From: Clostridia bacterium
Lineage (GTDB): Bacteria; Bacillota; Clostridia; Christensenellales; UBA1242
Length of the DNA: 34,310 bases
Assembly (NCBI GenBank): GCA_017444785.1
Contig: JAFSVX010000021.1
Coordinates: 1-34,310, forward strand
Direction of reading: 5' to 3'
Shown here one piece after another: positions 23,868 through 33,471 of this stretch (positions are counted from its first letter, which is position 1; each line of letters begins with the position of its first letter). The translations under genes were made by a program, and so were the position numbers. The notes under the pieces are model-generated. The model saw only the letters and a program-made list of their open reading frames with translations. It had not been told where the DNA came from and did no database searches.

Positions 23868-25945
23868 TTTTTGATGAGTTTGAGATCAACGCGTCCCTTC
23901 TCATCAATCTTAATAACTTCAACTTCAACGCGGTCTCCGATATTGACAACATCTTCCACTCTTTCAATCCTCTTTGATGAAAGTTTAGAAATATGTATCA
24001 TGCCATCAACAGTCTCAGTAAGTTCTACAAATGCACCAAATTGCATAATGCGAACAACTGTTCCGGTGTATCTTTCGCCAAGTTCTGGCTCAAATACAAT
24101 ACCCATGATGATTTCTTTTGCTTTAAGTGCATTCTCTTCTTCTGCAGAAGCAATCATAACACGTCCGTCATCATCAATGTCAATCTTAACGCCGGTTTGC
24201 TCAATAATTTTATTTATAGTCTTTCCGCCACTGCCAATAACTTCACCAATCTTGTCTGGGTTGATGTTAAATGAAATAATCTTTGGAGCATACTTGCTGA
24301 GATGATCTCTTGTTGCAGGGAGGCAATCAAGCATTTTGCCCATGATATGCATTCTGCCATCTTTAGCTTGTGCAAGAGCTCTTGTCAAAATAGCCTTGTC
24401 AATACCTTTGATTTTGATATCCATTTGAATTGCAGTGATACCATCTTTAGTTCCGGCAACTTTGAAATCCATGTCGCCATAGAAATCTTCTGCGCCTTGA
24501 ATATCAGTAAGAACGATAACTTTACCAGTTTGCTCATCTTTAATAAGTCCCATAGCGCAACCTGCAACAGGTGCCTTGATTGGAACACCAGCGTCCATAA
24601 GTGAAAGTGTTGATGCACAAACACTTGCCATTGATGAAGAGCCGTTTGATGAAAGCACTTCACTTACAAGTCTGAGAGCATATGGGAATTTTTCTTCAGA
24701 TGGGATAACAGGCTCCAAAGCTCTTTCTGCCAAAGCACCATGGCCGATTTCTCTTCTTCCTGGGCTTTTTAATGCTCTTGCTTCACCGGTTGCATAGCCT
24801 GGCATATTGTATTGGTGAATATAGCGTTTATATTCATCATTATCAAGGCCTTCAAGTTTCTGAACCTCACCAAGAGTTGCAAGAGTAAGCGCATTCATGA
24901 CCTGCGTTTGTCCACGAGTAAACACGCTTGAGCCGTGAACACGTGGCAAAATTCCTGTTTCGCACCAAATAGGACGAACCTCTGTGAGTTTTCTTCCATC
25001 AGGGCGAACCTCTTTATCAACAATCATTCTGCGAACAATCTCTTTCTTCATCTTGTAAAGAACATCTTTAACTTCAAGCATTCTGCCTTCAAACTGCTCT
25101 GCAAAGTGATTTAATACATCTTCTTCAACTTCGTCAACTCTGTCGCTTCTTTCCTTTCTGTTTGCAGTTACTTCAAAAGCATCTTGCATCTTTTCAAAAG
25201 CATAGTCATGAACAGCAGTCTTAACATCATCACCAACAACAAACAGTGGAACGTCTTTCTTAGGGAGTCCTACTTCTTTTTGGATTTCCTCGATGAATGC
25301 AACAATCTTCTTGATCTCTTCATGGCCAAACATGATTGCGTCAAGCATTTCTTGTTCAGAAATCTCCTGAGCACCAGCTTCAACCATCATCACAGCGTCT
25401 TTTGTTCCAGAAAGTGTCAGATGAAGTCTGCTTTTCTCATCTTCCTCTTGTGTTGGGTTGATGATATATTTTCCGTCAACCATACCAACAACAACTGAAC
25501 CAGTTGGGCCAGCAAATGGAATATCAGAGATCGAAAGTGCAACTGATGAACCAATCATAGCCAAAACCTCTGGTGGTCTGTCTGGATCAACAGAGAGTGC
25601 GGTTGCCACAACAACCACATCATTATAGAATCCTTTTGGGAAAAGAGGACGAATTGGTCTGTCGATAAGACGTGAAACCAAAATAGCTTTATCTGAAGCT
25701 CTGCCTTCACGTTTTTTAAATCCGCCTGGGATTTTTCCTACTGAATACATTTTTTCTTCAAAATCAACTTGAAGAGGGAAAAAGTCCATACCCTCGCGTG
25801 GTTTATCACTCATTGTTACGTTGACCATAACAATAGTTTCACCACTTTTAACAAGGCAAGATCCGTTTGCAAACTCAGAATATTTGCCAAGTTCGACAGT
25901 TAAATCTTTTCCAGCAATTTCAGTTTTAAAAATTTTACCTTCCAT
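23861..25945 (-). CDS. pnp: Polyribonucleotide nucleotidyltransferase (PNPase)
   Basis: PNPase degrades RNA from the 3' end by phosphorolysis and is a core RNA-turnover enzyme. The 694 residues hold two RNase PH domains (about 10-230 and 310-540), a KH domain (about 552-610; VIGSGGKTINKI) and an S1 domain (about 620-690; GERYTGTVVRIMQFGAFVEL). The catalytic block DIQGAEDFYGDMDFKVAGTK and the GSSSMA phosphate site are present. It starts at an ATG with AAAGGAA upstream. rpsO lies upstream, as in most bacteria, with a hairpin in the gap. The last codons and stop lie in the arm of a repeat element. Confidence 0.98.
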   Translation of the reverse strand: MEGKIFKTEIAGKDLTVELGKYSEFANGSCLVKSGETIVMVNVTMSDKPREGMDFFPLQVDFEEKMYSVGKIPGGFKKREGRASDKAILVSRLIDRPIRPLFPKGFYNDVVVVATALSVDPDRPPEVLAMIGSSVALSISDIPFAGPTGSVVVGMVDGKYIINPTQEEDEKSRLHLTLSGTKDAVMMVEAGAQEISEQEMLDAIMFGHEEIKKIVAFIEEIQKEVGLPKKDVPLFVVGDDVKTAVHDYAFEKMQDAFEVTANRKERSDRVDEVEEDVLNHFAEQFEGRMLEVKDVLYKMKKEIVRRMIVDKEVRPDGRKLTEVRPIWCETGILPRVHGSSVFTRGQTQVMNALTLATLGEVQKLEGLDNDEYKRYIHQYNMPGYATGEARALKSPGRREIGHGALAERALEPVIPSEEKFPYALRLVSEVLSSNGSSSMASVCASTLSLMDAGVPIKAPVAGCAMGLIKDEQTGKVIVLTDIQGAEDFYGDMDFKVAGTKDGITAIQMDIKIKGIDKAILTRALAQAKDGRMHIMGKMLDCLPATRDHLSKYAPKIISFNINPDKIGEVIGSGGKTINKIIEQTGVKIDIDDDGRVMIASAEEENALKAKEIIMGIVFEPELGERYTGTVVRIMQFGAFVELTETVDGMIHISKLSSKRIERVEDVVNIGDRVEVEVIKIDEKGRVDLKLIKKL

Positions 25946-25981
25946 AGTTTTAATTCCTTTTTAATAAATTTTATATAAAAC

Positions 25982-26013
25982 AAGGGACAGAAAAATTTCT
26001 GCCCCCTTTTTTA
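25982..26013 (-). terminator. Hairpin (terminator or RNA processing site) between rpsO and pnp
   Basis: On the minus strand AAGGG, GCAGAA pair with TTCTG, TCCCTT and run into GTTTTATAT directly after rpsO. In many bacteria the rpsO-pnp gap is an attenuator and RNase cleavage site, which may apply here. Confidence 0.6.
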
Positions 26014-26014
26014 T

Positions 26015-26278
26015 TTATTTTCTGATACCAAGTTTAGCAATAAGTTGTCTGTAACCTTCAAGGTCTGTGTCTTTAAGATAGTTCAAAAGACCTTTTCTGC
26101 GTCCAACAAGCTGTAAAAGACCGCGTCTTGAGTGGTCATCTTGTTTATTTGTTTTAAGATACTCTGTCAAGTGATTGATTCTTTCAGTCAAAAGTGCGAT
26201 TTGAACTTCTGGAGAACCTGTGTCGCCTTCTTTTCTTGCATACTCAGTGATTATGCTTTGCTTTTTAGCTTTATCCAT
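26015..26278 (-). CDS. rpsO: Small ribosomal subunit protein uS15
   Basis: S15 binds the central domain of 16S rRNA early in assembly. I chose the ATG at 26278 ([20 protein letters not shown]), with GGAGG 8 bases upstream, giving 87 residues, close to the standard 88-89. The upstream extension to 26296 covers the ribosome site. The blocks [17 protein letters not shown] (about 20-36), [20 protein letters not shown] (about 50-69) and [12 protein letters not shown] at the end are typical. Confidence 0.97.
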   Translation of the reverse strand: MDKAKKQSIITEYARKEGDTGSPEVQIALLTERINHLTEYLKTNKQDDHSRRGLLQLVGRRKGLLNYLKDTDLEGYRQLIAKLGIRK

Positions 26279-26370
26279 TATGTTTTCCTCCTTCAATATT
26301 TGCCTTAAATCTGAGTAAAACCAAACCGGAAAACCAAAGTTTAGCCCCTCAATTCAAGGTACAATGCAAA

Positions 26371-26399
26371 TATTATCATATTTTTCTTAATTTGTAAAG
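26371..26399 (-). promoter_or_regulatory. Sigma-A promoter of rpsO-pnp
   Basis: On the minus strand TTTACA (26394-26399) and TAATAT (26371-26376) are 17 bases apart, about 93 bases before the rpsO start, leaving a leader that could carry S15 autoregulation. Confidence 0.6.
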
Positions 26400-26416
26400 T
26401 GTTTTTTCAAATAAAT

Positions 26417-28513
26417 TTACGCAATACTGTTTCTGACTACGTTTTGCACGCTTTCTATTTTAAGTAAATTCTCTTTAAGATTTTCAAACTCTTGCAGATC
26501 TTTCACCTTTATAAGCACCGTGATCACAAATTTTCCACCATTTGTCGTCGCACTTACATTGATTATATCTGTGCTGTTGCTGTAAAAGACGTTGAGCACA
26601 TTTTCAAGCAATTTATACTTATCCACGCCGGTGATTTTAAAGTAGATATCAAAAGTTTTATTATGCTCAATGTTATCTTTCCAAACCGCTTGCAAAAGTC
26701 GTTTCTGATCAATCAGCTTAAGGTTCTTACAAGACGCTGAGTGCACAGTTATAAGTCCACTGTTGGAACTTATTGCAACTATTTTATCGCCAGGAACAGG
26801 CGTGCAACAGTGAGCAAGTTTAACATCAGGAACATCAACCCCATCAATAAGTGTTGATGAGTTTTCTTGTTTTGACTTTTTATCCTTCTTTTTAAAGGTC
26901 TCTTTGGCAATGCTTATCATTTCTTCCGGTCTGATAGTGCCCGAGCTTATCAAAGAGAACAAATCGTCCATCGAATAAACCAAATGTGCTTTCTTTACTT
27001 CATCAAGAAATTCATTTGAAAGGATCCAATCAAATGGTAAATTATTCTTTTTGGCGCACTTTTCAAGTGCCTCTCTTCCTTTGGCTACACTCTCTTTATT
27101 TTGATGCTTTCTGAAATAGTTTCTTATATGCGCTCTTGCGCTGTTACTTACCGCAAATTTAAGCCAATCTCTTGATGGCCCCACTGCTTCATCACTTGTG
27201 ATAATTTCCACAACATCACCAGTTTCCAGCCTATAGTTAAGTGGCACTTTTTTACCATTGACCTTTGCACCTATGCATGTGTTTCCCAGCTCTGTGTGAA
27301 CTGCATATGCCATGTCAACAGGCGTGGAGTTTTCGGGCAGAGAAATTGGCTTATACTTTGGCGTGAACACCCAAATCTCACTGAGTGAAAAATCCATTGT
27401 GAGTGCCTTAATAAACTCTGAACTGTCCTTATATTGTTTTTTCTCTTGAATGATTGATCGGAACATATCAAACTTGTCATCAGTGATGTCTTTGCTTGAT
27501 ACTTTTGACTTATACCTCCAATGCGAAGCGATACCATATTCACAAAACCTGTGCATAGCATAAGTTCTGATCTGCACCTCAAAAGGTGTTCCATCTTTCA
27601 TGATAAGTGTTGTATGCAGGCTTTGATATCCGTTCAGTTTTGGCGCAGCGATATAGTCTTTTATTCGACCAGCAACAGGCTTATACATCTGATGAATTTT
27701 TCCAAGGACAACATAGCAATCCTTAACATCATCAACGATAATTCTGAAAGCTATGATATCATAAATCTTTGCGGTGCCGCGATCTTTAAGCTTCTTATAG
27801 ACACTGTAAAAATGCTTGAACCTGCTTGACACTTCACCTTTTATATTAAGGTCGACAAGCGCTTGTTTCAGCTCTTTTTCAATATCCCCCATGCGTGCTT
27901 TACTCTTTTCGTATTTTCGGTCAAGTTCTTCTTTAAGTTTATTATATTCTGCAGGTTTAAGGTTTTTAAAACAGATATCCTCAAGTTCAAGCTTGATGGA
28001 ATTAAGCCCAAGTTTCTCTGCAATAGGCACAAAAAGGTTCATGGTTTCATTGCAACATTTTATTCTTCTGTCATATGGCAAATATTCAATTGTGCGCATA
28101 TTATGGAGCCTGTCCGCAAGTTTTATCAAAATAACTCGAATATCTTTGCTCATTGCAACAAAGAGCCTTTTTAGGCTTTCCATTTCAAGATCTTCATAGG
28201 TTTCATACTTTAAACTGCTTATTTTTGTTACACCTTTGACAAGCTTTTCAATATTTTCACCAAAAAGTTTTTTTATTGTCTTAAATGTAACCGGGGTATC
28301 CTCCACAACATCATGAAGAAGCGCAGCAGCAATAGTTTCGTCATCCATACCAAGATTAACAAGAGTTTTCGCAACCTCTATTGGATGAATAATATAGTCA
28401 TCACCACTGAGGCGTTTGACACCCTTATGCGCACTGCATGCAAAATCATAGGCATCTAAGATGACTTTGGGATTTTCATATTTTTCTTTTATCAATTTTA
28501 CAAAATCGTCCAT
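26417..28513 (-). CDS. relA: Bifunctional (p)ppGpp synthetase/hydrolase Rel
   Basis: Rel makes and removes the alarmone (p)ppGpp. The 698 residues hold a hydrolase HD domain (about 30-180) with HPIEVA and ALLHDVVEDT intact. A synthetase domain follows (about 225-350) with AFRIIVDDV, YQSLHTTLI and EVQIRT, then a TGS domain (about 385-445; WVFTPKYKPISLP), a helical and zinc-finger-like region with VKLAHCCTPVPGD, and an ACT domain at the C-terminus. Both activities should be present, as in most Firmicutes Rel proteins. The start ATG overlaps the recJ stop (TGATG), so the two are coupled. rpsO follows after its own promoter. The genes dtd and apt, often nearby in Firmicutes, are not seen. Confidence 0.97.
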   Translation of the reverse strand: MDDFVKLIKEKYENPKVILDAYDFACSAHKGVKRLSGDDYIIHPIEVAKTLVNLGMDDETIAAALLHDVVEDTPVTFKTIKKLFGENIEKLVKGVTKISSLKYETYEDLEMESLKRLFVAMSKDIRVILIKLADRLHNMRTIEYLPYDRRIKCCNETMNLFVPIAEKLGLNSIKLELEDICFKNLKPAEYNKLKEELDRKYEKSKARMGDIEKELKQALVDLNIKGEVSSRFKHFYSVYKKLKDRGTAKIYDIIAFRIIVDDVKDCYVVLGKIHQMYKPVAGRIKDYIAAPKLNGYQSLHTTLIMKDGTPFEVQIRTYAMHRFCEYGIASHWRYKSKVSSKDITDDKFDMFRSIIQEKKQYKDSSEFIKALTMDFSLSEIWVFTPKYKPISLPENSTPVDMAYAVHTELGNTCIGAKVNGKKVPLNYRLETGDVVEIITSDEAVGPSRDWLKFAVSNSARAHIRNYFRKHQNKESVAKGREALEKCAKKNNLPFDWILSNEFLDEVKKAHLVYSMDDLFSLISSGTIRPEEMISIAKETFKKKDKKSKQENSSTLIDGVDVPDVKLAHCCTPVPGDKIVAISSNSGLITVHSASCKNLKLIDQKRLLQAVWKDNIEHNKTFDIYFKITGVDKYKLLENVLNVFYSNSTDIINVSATTNGGKFVITVLIKVKDLQEFENLKENLLKIESVQNVVRNSIA

Positions 28514-30828
28514 CAGTTACTCCTCCCTGTGATTTTACTTATAAATTTTGAAGCGCAAAGCTCTTTTTTTGGTGGATTTTCCACAACCTCGATCTTAAAC
28601 TCAGGATAAAATTCCATACTTATAAAACCAAGCTCTTTAAACGCTAAACTTGAGAACATAAGTTGCGCCTTGCTTATTCCACCCTCTGTCTTTTGGATTT
28701 TATCCAGCCATTCAAAGACATTGTTAGCTTTAATAGCTCCAGCATATTTTTTCAACAGATTATATACCATAATGTTCACATTACGTGAATTATTGATTGA
28801 TATTGTATTATATGTTTTTCGTGCAGGAACAAACACTTTTGCATTCTCTGCAAAACAGTCTTTCTCGTGATTATATATGCACCTTGTGAAAATGATATTC
28901 TCATAGCCATGCAGTTCTTGTTCACAAACAGGGTATCTTGCGCTGACTAAAATAGTGTTTTGAAAATTCTTCAATGGTACATGAGAAATGTAAAAATCTT
29001 TAAGCTTAGGAAAAATATTGACAAACCTTGCAGCCTGTTTTTCGCTGTCCACAACAACGACAGTCCCAAACCCATTCCCACTTACATTTTTAATAACTTC
29101 CTCTATGTTTTCAAAGTTATACTCCATGACATCGTGAGGCGCAAACTCTGAGTTATACCTTGAAATCAGCGATAAAATAAGTTCCCTTTCCTTATCACTT
29201 TCCAGCCTTATTTGTTTGATAAACACATCTCTTAAAATTGCCTGTGGATAGACTTTCCCTTTAAACTCATTATTTTCAAGGTCAATAATCAGGTTCTTTT
29301 TCACCGCTGAAGAGAGAGCCTCAATATGCTTTTCACCCGAAAAACACATGATTTGCTTACCACTTTTTGTGGTAACTTTAAAATGCTTGAAGTTATTGTC
29401 TTTCATTTGAACAACACCGAGTTTTCCTGCCTCCATCATCAAGGTTGGCTTTTCATTGGCGCAACCAAAAGGCTCAAGCAAGTCAAGTTGATCAATGAAA
29501 TATTTATTTATGTCTTGCTCTGTGATTTTAATATCAAAGTTTTGTGAAACTAAATACGCCTTCGAATTCAAACTTGAAGCCACAATATTTGACAAATGAT
29601 TTTTGAATGTTTCAAAGTTTTCCTCTTTTATCTCAAGACCAACCGCCATTTTGTGTCCACCAAATCTCAAAAGATACTCGCTGGAGTCGCAAAGTGCTTT
29701 GTGCAGGTCAAGTCCTTCAATGCTTCTTCCACTGCCCTTCAGCGTGCCCTCTTCTGTTGTGGTGAATATGATTGCAGGTCTGTTATAGTCATGGCAAATG
29801 CGTGAAGCCAAAATTCCAAGCACGCCCTGATGAAATTCACCTTTCAAAAGGATTATTGGCTCTCTGCAAAGAGAGATTTTTTTGATTTCCTCTTCCAAAG
29901 TGGCCACACCCTGACCAATACTTTGAAGTCTTTGCTCGTTATCCTCGCATATTGCCTGATACAACGTCTCAAGCTTCTGTTTATCCGTTTCAATAAGAAA
30001 ATCAAAAACTTTTTTGCCCTGACTCATTCTTCCGCTGGCATTAAGGCGAGGAACAACTCTGAAAGCAAGATCCTGGCTGGAAACCTTTTCAAGACCAAGG
30101 CTGGAGAGCATAAACTTATAACTCTCTTGACAATCTCTTGCAGAGATTTTTTCCAGTCCAAGTTTTGCGATAACTCGGTTTTCGCTGATAAGTGGGACGA
30201 TATCACCAATTGTTGCAATCGCAGCTATGTCAAAATACTTAAACGCCTCATCTCTGCCCGCAAGAGCCTCCACAAGTTTAAGAGCAACTCCCGCCCCACA
30301 AAGTCCGTTAAAGGCATAATTTTGGCCTTGAATTTTGGGATCAATAACAAGACAGTCAGGGACATTTTCGCCTGGCTCGTGGTGATCGGTTACAATGACG
30401 TCAGTGCCATAGGATTTTATCATTTCGACTTCGTTTATGGCAGTGATACCAAGATCGACAGTGATAAGCAATGCCGGTTTAGATTTTGTCATGATTTCAT
30501 CAATCATGTCTTTGGAAAGCCCATAGCCATCATCAAAACGGTTAGGGATATACACATCAACATCTGCATTCACAGATTTGAAATATTTATAAAGTATAAC
30601 GCAAGCAGAGATTCCATCACAGTCATAGTCCCCATAGACCACAATTTTTTGTCTATGCTCAATGGCAAAACGGATTCTTTCGCAAGCTTTATTCATGTTT
30701 AAAAGGTCAAGTGGATCAAGCAGTTGATCAAGTGTAGGGTTTAAGAACTCATTTATTTGCTTCTCCCCACTTATTCCTCTTTTTTCAAGCAGTTTTAAAA
30801 TTCTTTCATCAATATCTTTGAAGTTCAT
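28513..30828 (-). CDS. recJ: Single-stranded-DNA exonuclease RecJ
   Basis: RecJ degrades single-stranded DNA 5' to 3' in recombination and repair. The 771 residues hold a DHH domain with VVYGDYDCDGISA (about 60-72) and VTDHHEPGENVP (about 138-149), a DHHA1 domain with FGGHKMAVGLEI (about 383-394), an OB-type domain (about 445-555) and a less conserved C-terminal region of about 200 residues, as in Firmicutes RecJ. It starts at an ATG with AGAGG upstream and overlaps rel at its stop codon. A terminator lies between it and secF. Confidence 0.96.
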   Translation of the reverse strand: MNFKDIDERILKLLEKRGISGEKQINEFLNPTLDQLLDPLDLLNMNKACERIRFAIEHRQKIVVYGDYDCDGISACVILYKYFKSVNADVDVYIPNRFDDGYGLSKDMIDEIMTKSKPALLITVDLGITAINEVEMIKSYGTDVIVTDHHEPGENVPDCLVIDPKIQGQNYAFNGLCGAGVALKLVEALAGRDEAFKYFDIAAIATIGDIVPLISENRVIAKLGLEKISARDCQESYKFMLSSLGLEKVSSQDLAFRVVPRLNASGRMSQGKKVFDFLIETDKQKLETLYQAICEDNEQRLQSIGQGVATLEEEIKKISLCREPIILLKGEFHQGVLGILASRICHDYNRPAIIFTTTEEGTLKGSGRSIEGLDLHKALCDSSEYLLRFGGHKMAVGLEIKEENFETFKNHLSNIVASSLNSKAYLVSQNFDIKITEQDINKYFIDQLDLLEPFGCANEKPTLMMEAGKLGVVQMKDNNFKHFKVTTKSGKQIMCFSGEKHIEALSSAVKKNLIIDLENNEFKGKVYPQAILRDVFIKQIRLESDKERELILSLISRYNSEFAPHDVMEYNFENIEEVIKNVSGNGFGTVVVVDSEKQAARFVNIFPKLKDFYISHVPLKNFQNTILVSARYPVCEQELHGYENIIFTRCIYNHEKDCFAENAKVFVPARKTYNTISINNSRNVNIMVYNLLKKYAGAIKANNVFEWLDKIQKTEGGISKAQLMFSSLAFKELGFISMEFYPEFKIEVVENPPKKELCASKFISKITGRSN

Positions 30829-30845
30829 ATTATTACCTCTTCAAC

Positions 30846-30889
30846 AATAAAGCCACAAATGACAAATAGTCAATCTGTGGCTTATTTTT
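30846..30889 (-). terminator. Rho-independent terminator after secD-secF
   Basis: On the minus strand AATAAGCCACA and TGTGGCTTTATT are inverted repeats with partial pairing in a 19-base interval; a short T-rich end follows. It lies about 50 bases after the secF stop and just before recJ. Confidence 0.65.
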
Positions 30890-30936
30890 TTACTATTATT
30901 ACTTATTACTAAATCTAAATCCAAATTTACAAATTT

Positions 30937-31872
30937 TTATCTTTTCTTAGGCGCAGGTGAGTTATCCGTGCTTAAACGCTTTTTATCCGCAGCTTCTTTA
31001 AGTGTAAGCATAAAGCCATAAAGTGAAAGCCCGATAAGACCATAAGAGTAAGCAGCAGTCACAAGACAAACAAACATTGTCAATGCAGCAAACACTATGT
31101 CAAGTGATGGAACAAACATCAAAACAATTGTAACCACCATCACTGCAGACGCAACCATGATAAGCGTTTTTGCCGTTTGCTTACTGCTGAGGTTGATAAG
31201 CTCGCTTCCTGATAAATCTTTATTATGCAAAAGTTTGCCATTTTCAAGTACTCTTTCAAATGTAAGCACAAATGCGAACAGAACGAATACCGAGAATGTT
31301 ACAAGCAAGATGAATGAAACCAAATTCAGTGGCAATCTTGTCAGAATCAAAATTGATGTCGAGAATATAAGCGAATGCAAAACTGCAAGAGTAAGTGAAA
31401 CTGCAGTTATAAGCTTATATCTGATCCAACCTGCAAAGAAGATGCCAAGAATCAAAAGCACTGTTGCAACAGAAATATAAATCACTGCTTTTTTGGTGAT
31501 GAAACCAGAAATTTCATAGATACCAGTTACATCTTCAATCTCAACTTCCAATTTATGAGCCAAGTTGTTTGCAACATTGTCTTTGTTGAAAGATTTATTG
31601 TTGGTGCGAATCACAAGGTAAGTGTCAGTGTATTTATCCTCAAGCAAGATTTTCTCATATGATACACCATTTTCTCTTAAAACTGTCTTTGCGTCTGAAA
31701 TAAGTTGATTTTCACTTTTCGCATTGTCAGTTACAAGCACCTCAATCTGAGTGCCACCTGCGAAATCACTGCCAAGGTTAAATCCTGCGGTAAGCGCAAC
31801 AATAACTGCCGAGATGATCACAGCAAAAGAAATAATAACGTAAACTAAAAGCCAAGGTTTTTTCTTATTCAT
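30937..31872 (-). CDS. secF: Protein translocase subunit SecF
   Basis: SecF with SecD uses the proton gradient to pull secreted proteins out of the SecYEG channel. From the ATG at 31872 (GGAGG about 10 bases upstream) it has 311 residues. The reading frame extends to 31986, but that part overlaps secD and has no ribosome site. FNLGSDFAGGTQIEV (about 32-46) is the signature after the first membrane helix. A periplasmic domain of about 90 residues follows, then five more helices. FSVFVLFAFVLTFERVLE (about 197-214) is a weakened version of the usual helix-4 block with conserved Asp and Arg. Its start overlaps the secD stop by 8 bases. Confidence 0.93.
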   Translation of the reverse strand: MNKKKPWLLVYVIISFAVIISAVIVALTAGFNLGSDFAGGTQIEVLVTDNAKSENQLISDAKTVLRENGVSYEKILLEDKYTDTYLVIRTNNKSFNKDNVANNLAHKLEVEIEDVTGIYEISGFITKKAVIYISVATVLLILGIFFAGWIRYKLITAVSLTLAVLHSLIFSTSILILTRLPLNLVSFILLVTFSVFVLFAFVLTFERVLENGKLLHNKDLSGSELINLSSKQTAKTLIMVASAVMVVTIVLMFVPSLDIVFAALTMFVCLVTAAYSYGLIGLSLYGFMLTLKEAADKKRLSTDNSPAPKKR

Positions 31873-33139
31873 CTTTCTTTTCCTCCCTTGTGGCAAATCT
31901 ATAAGCTTTGGCACCACCGTCGTTGAATGCTTCAAAGATATTGACAAATCCCGGAAGCATAAGTGTGCCATCAAACATTGATACAAGTGAGAACAGACAA
32001 GTGATTAAGCCGAACACTTTAAGTTCCCCAGAAGCCACAATTGCCACAATTGCAAAAATGACTGCAAGGACGATATTTCCAGCAAGCATACCACCAAAAG
32101 ACTTTTTGTATCCACTTTCAAGCGATGCCGTAACTGTCTTACCTTGTTTATACTCCTCTTCAACACGAGAGAGATAAATGTAAGTTGTTACAAACGAAAG
32201 TGTAATACCAAAAGCAAACGCCAAGAGTGATGAAAAGCTGATCTCTGCCCAAGGGAAAGCCCAAACAAGGAACAACACTATAACAAGATCAAACAAAAGC
32301 GCAAGCAATTTGAAGCAAGACATCACACCAAACTTCACTGCGAAAAATACCAGTCCACCAAGCACAATCACAGAGATTGCAACAAGCGAAAGTATAAGTG
32401 TCAAATTTGTTGAACTTGTTGTGTTGATAACCACACTCTTGCTGTCAAGCACAGCATCAATGCTTCCAAGCTTAACTTTTCTTGTGAAATCCTCTGCACT
32501 TGCATAAGATGTGAAAGTTAAAGGCATTGAAGAAGATGCAGTTATGTTAGAGCTGCTGAAACTTGTCATCAAATTTCCACCCATGTAAACATAAATAGTG
32601 CTTGATGCTTCAAGCATATCATCATAAGCCTGCTGACCTTCTGCATTAAAGTAAAGCACTGCATAAATTGATGAGTTATATGTGCTTATTTGAACATCAC
32701 TTATGTGCTTGTTTCCTAAGATGTAAGTATCATCTTCAGAAGAAGAACTGCGAAGTTCAAACTGACCGATACCAACCATCCTCAAAACAGAATAAGAGTC
32801 TTTCAAAGAGCCATAAGCGGTTGGATAGCCAATTTCCACACGGAGCTTCTTTCCACCAACAGAAAATACACTTGCACCAGAATATCCGCATTCTGCAAGC
32901 ACCTCTTTCACTGTTTCGATGGAAGAATTTATTGCGTTTTCGCTGTAATCGTCGCTGAAGTTATACTCAGCATACACTCCCCCGCCAAGGTCAGCAGATT
33001 TGTTAATACTTGATACCACTGAAGTAAAAGTTGTTGCGCCAAAGTGCATAGGCACAAAGGTAAACAGCGTTGCAATCACAGCAGCAACAGCAATAAGAAT
33101 GATAAATAATTTAGCAGTTTTCTTTTTTATGGGTTTCAT
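31865..33139 (-). CDS. secD: Protein translocase subunit SecD
   Basis: SecD is the larger half of the SecDF export motor. It has 424 residues: one N-terminal membrane helix (about 10-30), SADLGGGVYAEY (about 47-58) in place of the usual DLxGG block, a periplasmic P1 head domain, and about five C-terminal helices (about 245-405). The second helix block, where most SecD proteins carry conserved Asp and Arg for proton transfer, is divergent: LLFDLVIVLFLVWAFPW still has one Asp. It starts at an ATG with AAGGAC upstream and has a strong promoter. SecF overlaps its stop. It is shorter and more divergent than the E. coli SecD but similar to other Clostridial forms. Confidence 0.92.
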   Translation of the reverse strand: MKPIKKKTAKLFIILIAVAAVIATLFTFVPMHFGATTFTSVVSSINKSADLGGGVYAEYNFSDDYSENAINSSIETVKEVLAECGYSGASVFSVGGKKLRVEIGYPTAYGSLKDSYSVLRMVGIGQFELRSSSSEDDTYILGNKHISDVQISTYNSSIYAVLYFNAEGQQAYDDMLEASSTIYVYMGGNLMTSFSSSNITASSSMPLTFTSYASAEDFTRKVKLGSIDAVLDSKSVVINTTSSTNLTLILSLVAISVIVLGGLVFFAVKFGVMSCFKLLALLFDLVIVLFLVWAFPWAEISFSSLLAFAFGITLSFVTTYIYLSRVEEEYKQGKTVTASLESGYKKSFGGMLAGNIVLAVIFAIVAIVASGELKVFGLITCLFSLVSMFDGTLMLPGFVNIFEAFNDGGAKAYRFATREEKKDE

Positions 33140-33173
33140 GCTTTTAAGTCCTTACATAGATTCATTTTGCCAT

Positions 33174-33203
33174 ATTATACAACAAAAAATAAAGAAAGGT
33201 CAA
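33174..33203 (-). promoter_or_regulatory. Sigma-A promoter of secD-secF
   Basis: On the minus strand TTGACC (33198-33203) and a consensus TATAAT (33174-33179) are 18 bases apart, about 35 bases before the secD start. Confidence 0.72.
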
Positions 33204-33471
33204 TCCTTTATAAAAAATACTACAATAAATTTTTGACAAAAAATACGAAAAATAAAAGTGTTTGATTTATAAATTTTTGATTGTTCAAAGCCCAAAAACA
33301 AATCAAACCACACAATCAATAAGAAACAAATAAACATGTAAAAGAAATAAAATTACAAAAAAAGTTTATAATTTGACAAATTTTTCCTTCATATAAAGTG
33401 TTAAGATAAAACATTTCCCTATATACATTTACAAATATCCATATACATTCACAAATCAAGTAGATCGAATT
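33204..33471. other. AT-rich spacer between secD and the TIGR04086 pseudogene
   Basis: No gene is visible. Just before the pseudogene is a tandem pair of about 20 bp (33421-33460; ATATACATTTACAAAT and ATATACATTCACAAAT). CTATATACATTTA also occurs upstream of the intact paralogue (minus strand, about 3121-3133), so the duplication seems to have included leader sequence. TTGACA occurs at about 33374 without a well-spaced -10. Confidence 0.5.

Noticed and set aside
29830-30702. 290-residue plus-strand reading frame
   Set aside because: It is antisense to recJ, whose DHH motifs are in the other strand; no ribosome site.
31873-31986. N-terminal extension of secF
   Set aside because: It overlaps the secD coding end and lacks a ribosome site; MNKKKPW at 31872 gives the typical SecF start.
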